Both the position numbers and the translations under genes were made by a program. From Norana najaformis (lineage: Eukaryota > Annelida > Clitellata > Crassiclitellata > Hormogastridae): a stretch of 64,000 nt of DNA. The stretch covers positions 13,584,712-13,648,711 of the forward strand of contig OZ029915.1 in assembly GCA_964023275.1 (NCBI GenBank). Reading direction: 5' to 3'. This document shows positions 24,601 to 33,900 of the stretch, one piece after another. Under the pieces are notes generated by a model. That model made no database searches. It saw nothing but the letters and a program-made list of their open reading frames with translations, and was not told the DNA's origin. The first letter of the stretch is position 1. Each line of letters opens with the position of its first letter.

Positions 24601-25703
24601 ATATATCTACTCTTATTCGTGATTCACTTCATTGGCTTCCTGTCAGTCAACGCATCCAGTTTAAGATTCTTATCCTTATGCGCAACTGCCTTCTAGGCTC
24701 TGCTCCGTCCTACTTAACTTCTTTTTGTATTCCGGTTTCCTCGTTGCCTGCCCATGCCTCCCTTAGCTCAGCTACCCGTGGTCTCTTGGTAGTCCCTCGC
24801 GTCCGCACTACAACTGCCCAGTCCAGGAGCTTTGCCTTTGTTGGCCCTTCCAGCTGGAACTGCCTTCCTCTTGAACTGCGGCTTCAGTTACTTAGTCTCT
24901 CTCCTACCCAGTCTCGCAAACGTCTGAAATCCTTTTTGTTTGTTCAAGTCGGGAGCGCCACTGTTTCCTAAGTGGCGCTTTATAAATGTTCGTTTACAAT
25001 TACAATTACAATTTAATTCATAAATATTCAAACTCCGAAGTTAACGGTTAGGCTAACTGTTGGTTCTGTCTTTAAAAGCTAGACTCTTACTAGCGGCTAT
25101 TTCTTTCCAAAACCTGGTCATGCAATAGTGTATTCATTGAATTCAGAATGCTATTTAGTCTCGGTCTCTCTGCTTTGCTTTGGCTTTGTTGAAAACAGTG
25201 AATTTTTATGTTGATGACTTTCAAAAATAATTTATGTTAAAGGAAATGTGATTTTTAGGCAAAGAGATCCTTACTGAGTAAATAGAGGTCTAACTTGGTT
25301 CATAGACCTATAAATACTGTAGAAGGCATAAATAGCCTTATATCGTTTCGCATCAGAATATTTACATTCATAATCGCAATATTTAAGGTCAGAAGTAACA
25401 GTACAAGTATTAACCTACCGACATTAACATGAAATCTGTTAAATTTTCTCTCTTGTCTCTTGTAGATATCACACTCAAAGTAAGAAGAACCAGGCTTACA
25501 AGACGCTCAATTTCCAAATCAATACAGCCAGAAGTCAAACAACAGACCCGCGATTTCTTTCCGGCGGTGGTAGAACCGATTTGGCAGAAAACAGCGGCCA
25601 TTTTGTTGGCGCAGAACAGATGCCAACATATTCAGTCTACGTCGGTGACGGAGAATTCCATGACGTCAGCGTTAACACCAACTCAGTGGTAGTTCGACCA
25701 TGA
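15589..25703 (+). CDS. R1: SUEL lectin / CUB-like / sushi-like single-pass receptor
   Basis: Seven exons: 15589-15685, 17978-18316, 19907-20296, 20867-21019, 22825-22896, 23517-23598, 25466-25703. They join to 1371 nt, 456 residues, with GT-AG introns; internal junctions are phase 1 except TM to tail, which is phase 2. Order: signal peptide (1-25), SUEL/Gal_lectin (about 38-143), CUB-like (146-275), four-Cys sushi-like module (276-326), Ser/Glu-rich stalk (327-350), TM helix (351-375), basic-then-Tyr tail to 456. SUEL lectins bind rhamnose or galactose; the key YGR and the Glu after the first Cys are kept. The tail has YKTL near the membrane and PTYSVYVGD near the end. Likely a cell-surface lectin receptor; ligand and pathway unknown. 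Two truncated LINEs sit in its introns. First gene of the four-gene array. Confidence 0.85.
16020..17060 (+). mobile_element. Degenerate LINE endonuclease and linker region
   Basis: Frames give TLEFLTLLSSTNL-type text (LEFLTLLSSTNLFQRVTFPT), then PSDHYPVFTRLDFLPTPRP and STIKYHHLLATLKRDF. This matches the C-terminal half of an APE-type endonuclease and the linker before the reverse transcriptase. Many stops. It lies in R1 intron 1. Confidence 0.6.
17088..17150. repeat. AT-rich low-complexity tract
   Basis: AATAAATAAATAATTAATTA-type sequence between two LINE-derived segments. Confidence 0.85.
17150..17462 (+). repeat. LINE/SINE 3' end, subfamily B
   Basis: Contains CTGTCTGCCTGTCTGACC, GGAACCGAATCTGACACT, CACCTGTGAATAAGCTGGTC and the tail TCGAATTTACGATTAC. 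Together with 16020-17060 it may be one 5'-truncated, internally deleted element. Confidence 0.65.
17825..17957 (+). repeat. Short 3'-tail repeat, subfamily A, abutting an R1 acceptor
   Basis: CTCTGACTTGACACAACGCT then GACGTTTACGATTACGATTA. The tail ends about 20 bp before the acceptor AG of the R1 lectin exon, so its insertion must have come close to the branch point and polypyrimidine region. Confidence 0.7.
17978..18316 (+). CDS. R1 exon 2: SUEL/Gal_lectin domain
   Basis: 113 codons, phase 1 to 1. Order: EEYCLQESF, KPRCLKNEVI, SAAYGRMRIGKC, FLGCSIDVLEKLDQNCSG, CEIRVWDIS, LPCYRGLKMYMEVSYVC. Cysteine spacing and YGR fit the rhamnose-binding lectin fold. The classic DPCxGTxKYL end is changed to PCYRGLKMYMEV. 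Confidence 0.9.
19085..19315 (+). repeat. LINE/SINE 3' end, subfamily B
   Basis: AAACACAACCCACCGTAGCC, CTGTCTGCCTGACTGACTC, GGATCTTGACCTGGAACCGA, GTGAATAAGCTGGTTCCC, then AATTTACGATTACGATTA. Best copy of subfamily B. It lies in R1 intron 2. Confidence 0.75.
19907..20296 (+). CDS. R1 exon 3: CUB-like domain
   Basis: 130 codons, phase 1 to 1. Four cysteines (ERSC, MCGT, QSCYSRG, SICG) with SQPWVVEAS, VIVDKAGKRNASICGDG and SGNTVDIIF, the plan of a CUB domain. An N-glycosylation sequon (NAS) precedes the last Cys. Differs from R2 exon 3 at only 4 of 390 bases. Confidence 0.88.
20867..21019 (+). CDS. R1 exon 4: compact sushi-like module
   Basis: 51 codons, phase 1 to 1. GCSDIIPPEDAWLKRN, GCYSSRQTWQLSC, GKWVGVLGNC: four cysteines and two Trp in a shortened CCP/sushi-like spacing. 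Same length in all four genes. Confidence 0.85.
21632..22712 (+). mobile_element. 5'-truncated L2/CR1-like LINE (reverse transcriptase fragment)
   Basis: Starts inside the palm (FGPTRSAW, then GSVLTPLLYILYTADLAR), keeps NQYADDTQAF at about 21780, and runs through WMSSNRLRLN, TQLIWLGGR and SAPSYLRDF to RLKSVLFDSG and stop. At least two frameshifts. The 3' end is GTGGCGCTTTATAAATGT plus ACAATTACAATTA. Inserted in R1 intron 4, same strand as the gene. Confidence 0.9.
22825..22896 (+). CDS. R1 exon 5: stalk
   Basis: 24 codons, phase 1 to 1: a hydrophilic stretch ending PISSDEQ. No cysteines. Matched by 22-23-codon exons in R2-R4. A second in-frame acceptor 9 bases downstream could give a shorter form. 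Confidence 0.65.
23517..23598 (+). CDS. R1 exon 6: transmembrane helix
   Basis: 82 bp, entry phase 1, exit phase 2. Encodes VLAMVAIVGCTLAICLAIMC then VGAVCLRR. No charged residue lies inside the membrane, so pairing with a charged adaptor is not suggested. Juxtamembrane Cys could be acylated. Confidence 0.85.
23675..25017 (+). mobile_element. 5'-truncated L2/CR1-like LINE with intact 422-codon frame
   Basis: An uninterrupted frame 23703-24971 covers most of the reverse transcriptase: MPPLQSGFRTFHSTESL, DVNAAFDTVDHSILLERL, GLPQGSVLAPLLHILYTADL, HQYADDTQSF, WMSSNRLCLN and the C-terminal SRSFAFVGPSSWN. The 3' end is AAGTGGCGCTTTATAAATG plus an ACAATTACAATT tail. The endonuclease half is missing, so it cannot move alone. 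It is the youngest-looking copy here, in R1 intron 6 on the gene's strand. Confidence 0.92.
25466..25703 (+). CDS. R1 exon 7: cytoplasmic tail and stop
   Basis: Entry phase 2, 79 codons with TGA. RYHTQSKKNQAYKTLNFQI near the membrane, then PRFLSGGGRTDL, then MPTYSVYVGDGEFHDVSV, ending NSVVVRP. YKTL fits the YxxPhi sorting motif. Nearly identical to R2 exon 7 for its first 205 or so bases. Confidence 0.88.
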
Positions 25704-26120
25704 AGTAGTCATTTCATTGTTCTAACGTTCTGGCGCTTCATGAGCCTCCAATCTTTGACATTGAGCGCCACTTTACAAGAACGTTATACCAGCTCTCTTC
25801 CACGCGTAAGACTATCTGCTTAACGAGGCAGTTCGACGCCTATGCTTTGTGAACTTTGTTAATTTTGCGAATTTCGGTCAGATTTAAGTACATATAACTG
25901 TCTTAAATGGGCTTTTGATTTCTTTTATCGGTAGAGATCAGGTTGGCCGAGTTTAGCTCCTACACATAGGCCTACACACGTGACACATGCTAGTGACGGT
26001 GGGAAGATCAGCCAGCGAGGGAGATCGTAGGCCACCCGCCCTTATATTCCGAGGCTAAGAAATATAGTCACTAACGATTCCGACCCATGGCTGCCTCTCT
26101 GGGCTAGCTTAAGGAACGGG

Positions 26121-26191
26121 TCTTCTTCTCTTCTCCTTCTTCTTTTCGTTTTCCTTCTCCTTCTCCTTCTCCTCCTTCTTCTTCCTCTTCT
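26121..26191 (+). repeat. Pyrimidine-rich tract
   Basis: Long CTT/CTC-rich run in the presumed R1 3' untranslated region. Confidence 0.8.
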
Positions 26192-26223
26192 GAAGAAGAG
26201 GAAGGGCTAGATCAAATAATAAA
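26181..26223 (+). terminator. Possible R1 polyadenylation region with hairpin
   Basis: A perfect inverted repeat with 11-bp arms (CTTCCTCTTCT at 26181-26191, AGAAGAGGAAG at 26194-26204) lies 13 bp before an AATAAA at 26218-26223, about 515 bp after the R1 stop. It may mark the R1 transcript end; inferred only. Confidence 0.35.
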
Positions 26224-26513
26224 GTTTAACGCTTTTCTGGAAAGCTCGCAGTCTTGAAATGTTATCAATTTGTAGAATAAGGTACTACCTCACTATAGGA
26301 AAAGCTTATATTGCCAGAAAGCTTTTGGTTGATTCTGTTTGCTATTATCTCCTACAAGTTATAAAGCAGTTGATATCACTAATCAACACTACTTTAATTA
26401 TATCGACGATTGCAAATATAGGATAATCGGAGCTTTATTCACATTGGCCATGCACCGCTCCAAACCGATCAAGTTCTAATGGATCACTCACTGATAGTGA
26501 ATTAGAACTCTTA

Positions 26514-26729
26514 ATGTTCTCTACTTCTTCTATACCTTCTAGAGACATAATAGCCTTCTTCTTTTTCTTCTCTTTCTTGACAATAGGTATAAGTGCCGTA
26601 ATGTTCTATATTGTTATTATTTCCGCATTTATTAAGCATCAATCGAGGGCGTTGAGCAGTAGTGAGTATCCTTCACAAAGCCTGTCGTTCTATCAGCCCA
26701 TGTTTGTCCAAGAAAACTCATTCACGTAA
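26514..26729 (+). other. Hydrophobic 71-codon frame, possible alternative TM/tail exon
   Basis: FLTIGISAVMFYIVIISAF then a hydrophilic end FVQENSFT and stop. A strong pyrimidine run and CAATAG acceptor at about 26588 would let the downstream part splice in phase 1, as the R1 stalk exon requires. No homologous exon follows R2-R4, so support is thin. Confidence 0.2.
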
Positions 26730-26828
26730 TTGTAGGCCTTGATTTTTACAGTTTGAAGTAACCCCGTTGTTTTGCTGTAAATTTTCACTGCTGAAATAAA
26801 TGAACGATTATTATCCGTTTTGCAACAG

Positions 26829-26985
26829 TTTAGTTGTAATTGTAACCAGAAATGTGCTAATCGCCGCTTCAAGAGAAACTTATCAGAGGCGCTGTCAACG
26901 GTTGTCTAAATGATGTTAACATTGATTAACAATAGAAAGCTGATCAATAAGTGAAACAATGCCCAGATAACGAGAAAAGTAATTC
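26829..26985 (-). repeat. Short 3'-tail repeat, family C
   Basis: Minus-strand tail (plus reads GTAATTGTAACCAGAAATGT) followed by AGAGGCGCTGTCAACGG. Same plan at 29733 and 37018. Confidence 0.5.
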
Positions 26986-26989
26986 CAAG

Positions 26990-27170
26990 ATTTCTACAGC
27001 GCCCAACGAAAGCCGCGCCACGGGGACCAGCTTATTCACAGGCGCTCAGTCAAAACAAAATCGATAGGCAAAAGGGTTTGGTTCCGGGTCAAGATCCAAG
27101 AGTCAGGCAGAGAAACAGCGTGGCAGCTACGATGGGTGATGTTTGGGGTTGGAGAGCAGAGAGAGATAAG
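26990..27170 (-). repeat. LINE/SINE 3' end, subfamily B
   Basis: Plus strand reads CTACAGCGCCCAACGAAAG, GGGGACCAGCTTATTCACAG, GTCAAAACAAAATCGATAGG, AAGATCCAAGAGTCAGGCAG: the reverse of the copy at 19085. Confidence 0.75.
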
Positions 27171-27536
27171 AGGAAGAAGGGGTGTCAGGATAGGATCTGT
27201 GGAAGAGGAATGTAGACTCCAACCAGCGGATTCTCATATGAAGTAATAGTTGACGCTCAAAGTTCCAGAACGGCGTGGCATCGAGAATGAGGAACTATGA
27301 CAGTTATTTACAAAATGGCTCTTGGAAACAGCAGGAGACTGGACTGTACCTTGTAACTTGAGTTGAATGACCCGTGCAATCAGTAATCGTCATATTTCCG
27401 TCGGATGTCATTCGACTGCGTGAAAGCAACTACAAATACTTGTTGCCACTAATTGCTCAAGTTTTTTATATTAAGTCATTCGGCAACGATATCCGTCGGT
27501 CATAGTATCTGAAATCAAATTCAACAAATTATAAAT

Positions 27537-27557
27537 TTTTGAGACGACCCCTGACCT
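27537..27557 (+). promoter_or_regulatory. Conserved 21-bp upstream motif of R2
   Basis: TTTTGAGACGACCCC then TGACCT. It ends 306 bp before the R2 start codon, almost the same spacing as in R1. The opposite strand reads AGGTCA-G-GGGTCG, a DR1-like nuclear-receptor arrangement. Confidence 0.55.
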
Positions 27558-27862
27558 GCTTAAGCTCGTTTATTTTACAATGAGATACATTATGATATTG
27601 GAAGCAGATCAGTCCGCGTAAATTGTTGATGCACGCATAAGAAAGTCTGCTGGCGTCGTTGTCTGATGAATGTTCTGTTCTTAACGGCAGGATTGCAACT
27701 TTAAGCGAGAATCCTTCTCAGCTACAACAGAAAATTGAGTTTTAGGTTTCAAATTCTGTAAAGGCTGAACCAGTACGCAGAATCTTTTTGAGAATTTATC
27801 AGAATTAGAGAACTTGACATTCCGTCCAAATAGAAGAAATTTCTCCATACGAAAGATAAATC

Positions 27863-27959
27863 ATGACATCAAAATGTGCGAAGCTAATAATCGTTGAGTC
27901 GTTGTGGTTCCTGTTAATTGTCAACCTAACCCAGTTCGCTGAAGCAGTGAATGATTCAG
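27863..27959 (+). CDS. R2 exon 1: signal peptide
   Basis: Encodes MTSKCAKLIIVESLWFLLIV then NLTQFAEAVNDS; donor GGTCGG, exit phase 1. 97 bp, as in R1. Confidence 0.72.
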
Positions 27960-30900
27960 GTCGGTCTGTTTTTGTTTTTACTACATTTGGATCTATATTC
28001 ATTGATTGACGTCTGTCGTCTGTTTCCATTTGCTCTTTACAATCTTTTGGAACATCAGATTCACATTTCTATTCAGATGTTACTTTTTGGGATATGGCAT
28101 TTCTTTCCATGCTGCACTAACTATGGAGACAGACATTTTAACGGTGCGTCTTAACCGTCATCTCGATCGTCACCTTTCTAGCCACCGTTAAACCACGACT
28201 TTCTCCCATTTTCTGTTTAGATATAGTCTATACGACCCTTGTGGACTATATGTAGTTGTGTTAAGTGCTTAGTAAATACCTGTTAATTATGGAAAATATG
28301 GCTAGCATGTATTTCTAGGAAGACATACATATAAATGTATGCTAGCGCTATTGTAGATGTGAGCATGTTGCTGCAATGTAAAGGCTTATAACGGAAACTG
28401 CGTTTTTGCCATAAGAGGAAACCAACCAACCTTTTCGCCCATCGACTAAATACAAAGACCGAGTGCCATTTTAATGATCTTTACTACATGAACTCCAGTA
28501 TCGCGATTGTCCAGAGCTTCTCATTTATATGGATGTCTTCCAAGAAATACATGTAGACATCAGTGACTGAGATTCAAGGGATGGGCGTAATGGATGTACG
28601 CCTTCTATCGTTGGAGGAATGACTCTGTTACGAATTGTTTTTATTTTTATTTTTTATTATTTTGACCTCAACCCAACTGGCATTGCTCCATCTACTGACT
28701 TCCACTCCTCCACTTGACAATCTTAATTTCTAAAAAAAATTGTATTATGTTTTTTTTTTGGTGTGCTACAGAAGAATACTGCCTTCTGGAATCTTTTAGT
28801 CCACGATGTTTAAAGAACGAAGTCATATTTATTAAAAGCGCCCTCTTTGGACGCATGCGAGTTGGTCGATGTATTACAGCTGAAGAAGTCAGTGGTCTAG
28901 GACCAATCGTCGGAGAGGATCCTCGTTATCTCGGTTGCTCAGAGGATGTGTTGCCTTTTCTGGATCAGAAGTGTTCCGGAAATAAGGAGTGCGAAGTTCG
29001 TGTGGGTGATATTTCAGGTGGAAATATTAAGCCTTGTTTTCCCGGTCTTTCCCGGTATCTCGAAGTCAGCTACGCTTGCCTTAGTAGTGAGTCATTTATC
29101 AACAATTATTTGTGTCCGGTAGCTGATTTTTATTTTATGATTTTATCTGTTTAACTTTGAAGGCTAATACAAAGCTTGAACAAACTTATTTGGATCACTA
29201 AAACCAACAACAGATAGGCCTGCATCTTACTTAAAAGCGAAGCAAATGTAATAAATTAAAAAAACTAAAATATATAACAAAATGCCTGAGAAAATACTAT
29301 CAATCGTAAAATCGTTCAAATGGCTAATGTCTAACGCTTTAAAATGTTCTGAAGCGGAGGATTTGTGAAATTTTGGCCAGAGGTAAAAATTTAGGGTACA
29401 ACAAGTTCCAAGGAGCTTTTGGATTAGGAAGTTTTGGGAGCTGGGTATCCAGCTGGATCCTCGTCAGTTTAAGAGCTTATCTTGTAGCGCATTTTCTTGG
29501 TCGTTACTTAATAGGTTGGACTTCTAGCCGAGTGGTTATGTTAATAAGCGTGGCACCACATAACTCTTTATCATACACTTCTGTATACTGCTCATTTATC
29601 TATAGAGAATGTACGAAAATATATATTGAAATTTGCCGTTTAAAGGTTAATTACTAAAAATGACTCGAAATTCAGTTCATTTTCTGTGAATTCGTACAGT
29701 GAGATCCTTCAACAATAATGGAACTAGTCATCATGTAATTGTAATTGTAATTGCAACTGTAATCAGGTATTTGTATAGCGCCTCTTAAATATAAACTAAT
29801 CTTAAGTATCACTAAGAGCAGAACATTAGCAAACATTCCTCAGGTAATTAGAAGTGTCATCAATGGCAAGCTCGTGCACACAAGCAAAGGCTTACCAACA
29901 GTTTTCCAACTAGAGTTGAAAGAGAACACAGCATGTTCAGAATTCTTGAAACACGTAGTATCGAGGATGAGGAATTGAAGATAGGCGATGTGCTCCGCCG
30001 CCGATGGCTCACGATTGTCCCTCGTCCAACAGTCCCTCGTAGATGGAAGACGACGCGGCTTCCGGATATTCCTCAAACCACCCGATATGTGCAGGACAGG
30101 CACCGCCGGCCGGTAGGTAGGTAGTCGCGATGTTTAATTAATTGTCATTTATTTTGCTCCGAGACATATAAAAACAAAAATCCGATTTTCTGTTTTCATT
30201 TTTACCAACAAAAAACAAAACACATGAAACCTAATTTCAGACTTTTGTACGTTTTTAAGTTTCTGAAAATATATAAATCTTAAATGTGAAAACTTACTTT
30301 TTGCACCCTTGGTCTATAGCCTATACGTACCTGCACGGGACTGCCAGTGGAGACCATTTGCTACACGGTACCGAATAGCCTACACGTCAATTCAATGAAT
30401 TTCAATGGACCTGGCTGAAAAGTCGTTTATAATTTATTATACCTAGCATATATAAACACATAGATTTCTAAGTTATAATGATAATTACTTGTGCTAATTT
30501 GCTTCAACCAAGCATCCAACTTAGCCTATGGCGACGGGGATCAAAGCAAAAGCTGAGTTCGGGTTTGGAAGAAGGCTCAAAGCAATCTCAAATGAGGGCC
30601 AAGGCCGGATTTCCCGCCTTACAAGATCCGTCCTTGTTCTCAGAAATAAAAAAGTATGAACAACATGAACATATAATTTCACGCTAGATTAGCAAAATAT
30701 CAGTATTAATGTATTGACCACGTTCTTTCGTCAACTGAAAGTTCCGAAAATTGAAGTTACCCTAGTCAATACCGTAGCCTTTCATGCTCAGTGAAGAAAA
30801 TAGTTTAGCCGCCTGATAAACCTGTAATAGCACTTGTGCTCTCAATATTAAATATAGGCTATTATAAACATTTTAAGAGGTTATTACCAATTATTGCAAC

Positions 30901-33900
30901 GCTAGCATCATTTTATAGTTGCAGATGAGGAGCGTTCGTGTACCGTGACTGCTTCTAAGAATCCAGTCCATATAATCGGTTCGCTTTCCTCTTTAAGAAT
31001 GTGTGGAACAAAATCTCAACCATGGGTCGTTGAAGCATCGATTGGTAAAAGAGTCAGCTTGACGCTTCTCAAAGTGATCGTTCCACCAGCTACCAGTCAG
31101 ATGGAAGAACAGAGCAGGCAATCGTGTTATAGTCGTGGTGTTATTGTGGATAAGGCTGGGAAAAGAAATGCATCGATCTGTGGAGATGGAGTTCAGAGAG
31201 AGAAGAGTCTATATTTATCGAGTGGAAACACAGTGGACATCATATTTGGTCACTCCACAGAGAAAGATGCAGCTGACGCTGGAAGGCTATTCATATTAAA
31301 AGTCGAAGGTCAGAACTCCGCAAGTTAGAGCTTCTTTTGATTATTACCAATTTTTGTCTTATCGTGGCTCTTCCGTACATTGAGTCAGGTAATGATGTAC
31401 TATAGGCCTGCAATAACCAGAATTTAAATTGAAAAGTGATACCATTTGTTTGCTGTTGCTCGAATGTTCAATTAATAAGAATAATATATGGCCAACAGTA
31501 AACAATAGGCCTACCTATGGAACATTGGTTGAGCCTGAAAGATAAGTCAGTTGTGGAAACAAAAACACAAGGACGGGTCTAACTACATACACACGTCTAT
31601 AAGATTTAAAACCTGAATTTAGTTATTATAGAGAATCATTTTCAGATTTTTGAGCTCTCTGCAGAAAAGTTATGAAGACACTTGACACACAGAGGATAGA
31701 CTGATTTTCTCTTTCAGAACATTAAACTAAGCGATACGAAAGGTTGGATGAATGGACACAGGACTGTCTCCATAATTTACTTCGTCTTTGCTGAATCAAA
31801 TTACCATTTCTTGTTAGCGGTCGGTTGTTCTGACATCATTCCACCGGAAGATGCTTGGCTGAAGCGAAACAGTGATGCGATCGTGATTGGATGTTATTCC
31901 AATCGACAAACCTGGCGTCTCACCTGTGATGATGGAAAGTGGATTGGCGTTCTGGGAAATTGCTCGCAAGGTTTAAATTAGACTAAATTTTTCATACTAA
32001 GGGTATATGTTGGTTAACGAGCCAGCTTTCCGACACTATCTTTGGGTTTCTAATACGCCATGAATGTGAAATTCACTAACAGCTGAACATCGTCGGCAGA
32101 TCATCTGTATATAAATAAGACCGAACCCCTTGAGACACCGACTGAAATGCTTGCCCATGATGAATTGTCCGATTAAATGGCTGCCATCATCGTCCGCCCC
32201 TCTAGGCAAGAACGTCAGAGGTCTTCATTCTTGGGAACCAAATAAGTAGTAGTAGTAGTGGTGGTGGTGGTAGTAGTAGTGTAGTAATAGTAGTAGTAGC
32301 AGCAGCAGTAGTAGTTTTTAACGACAGCTTATCGCTGCCAGGACCGTTCACATCAACCTTATCCCACATATTTCTTCAGAACAAATTGTAGCTAACTTGC
32401 CAACATTCTCGATTTATGTCGGGCTATATACTGGACACATACCCTGGCTTCCGATGGAGCACAGAATTACATTCAAAATCCTCCTTTTGACGAGTGTATC
32501 AGGGAGCTCTATGCTTTAGTCTTGAACCATCCATGCCAGTGTGGACCTGCTGATACCGCACTTGCAAGCGACTACTTAAGCACTTCTTTTTTCTCGTGCA
32601 TTCGACCATCTTTCTGGAACAATCTTCCACTGAAAATCCAAACTTATCAACCGTATATTCAGTTTATCTCACGTCTTTGACGCCTATGAAAGGTTCTTAA
32701 AGGCGCTATATAAATATCCAAATAAATACATATGCATGAATTGGTATTTTGACGTCACTTAGGGGCGCTCTACAAATTAATAGTAATGAGATAAACGGAC
32801 TGAAATTCCAAATAGAGACAAAAACAGTTATCGTTTGCTCCATAGACTTTATCAATTTTTAATTTTTTTCCTAAATTCTCTTTAACCAGAAACAAATAAG
32901 CGGAAAGCGTGCTAATAAGCTTTATAAACGTCGAATTACGAGAAAAGTTTCAAATTTAAATGTTAAATTTAAATCTTTTAGATAATTCGGTCATTCACGA
33001 ATCTGTCGTGGAGCCCGAGTCGAGGTCAACTATATCACCCGATGAACAAAGTAGGCGATAACTATATTGCAGTTGGCTTCTCTGTATTAAGTGCTACTGA
33101 GTCGAATCGGCTTTAAAGCATAACATGACATTTTTAGTAATTAAAGTTTCGATACTTTTAATAAATAATAATCTATACTACTATTTTGAATGCCATAAAA
33201 ACCTGATTCTTTGAGTTTACTGCTTTTTTATTCCTTTGAAGCCTATTTTCTCTTCAGCTTCTAAAATCTTTTTCCAACATGCAGCAGAATTTACTTTTAC
33301 AAGAATATGACACTTTTTTACATTTTCATACATTGAAATATGAATTCCATTTGAAATGCGACAAAGTAATTGTGAATTGTTACGGAAATATAACACAAAA
33401 TATTCAAGTGAATCGTTTCTGTTATTTTAGTTCTTGCGTTGATCGCCATTGTTGGGTGCACGTTGGCAGTGTGTCTGGCAATTATGTGCATTGGAGCTGT
33501 TTGCTTACGCAGGTACGTTAAAGCATTTCTACGCTTTCTTTGTCCTCATCACATTATATTGTGGCGTTCCAAACAAAGAGATATTTTACAAGTGTTCATT
33601 GTCCTTTAGAGGGGAAGCAGGCGGCTTTAGATTACAACAGCTTAGCAGTCGTCCACTTCCTTTTCCTAGAAGCCAGTTCAACATCTGAGCAATTTTCACG
33701 TTGCCCCGCTGTGCTGTTTTGTGTCAGTTTCAGTTTTGTGTTTCATGTCTAAACCCCAAAATGCAAAGAATCTTCAGAGTTAACGGAGTGATCGCCAGAA
33801 CATAATATCTGTAATAAAGCTAGGAACCGACTTCTAAGTTACAAACTTACAAATGGCCTAAAAGACCATTTCCCATTTTCTCTTCATGTCTGACGTAAAC

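Noticed and set aside
29373-29657. 94-codon frame in R2 intron 2
   Set aside because: No domain, and absent from the same intron of R1, R3 and R4.
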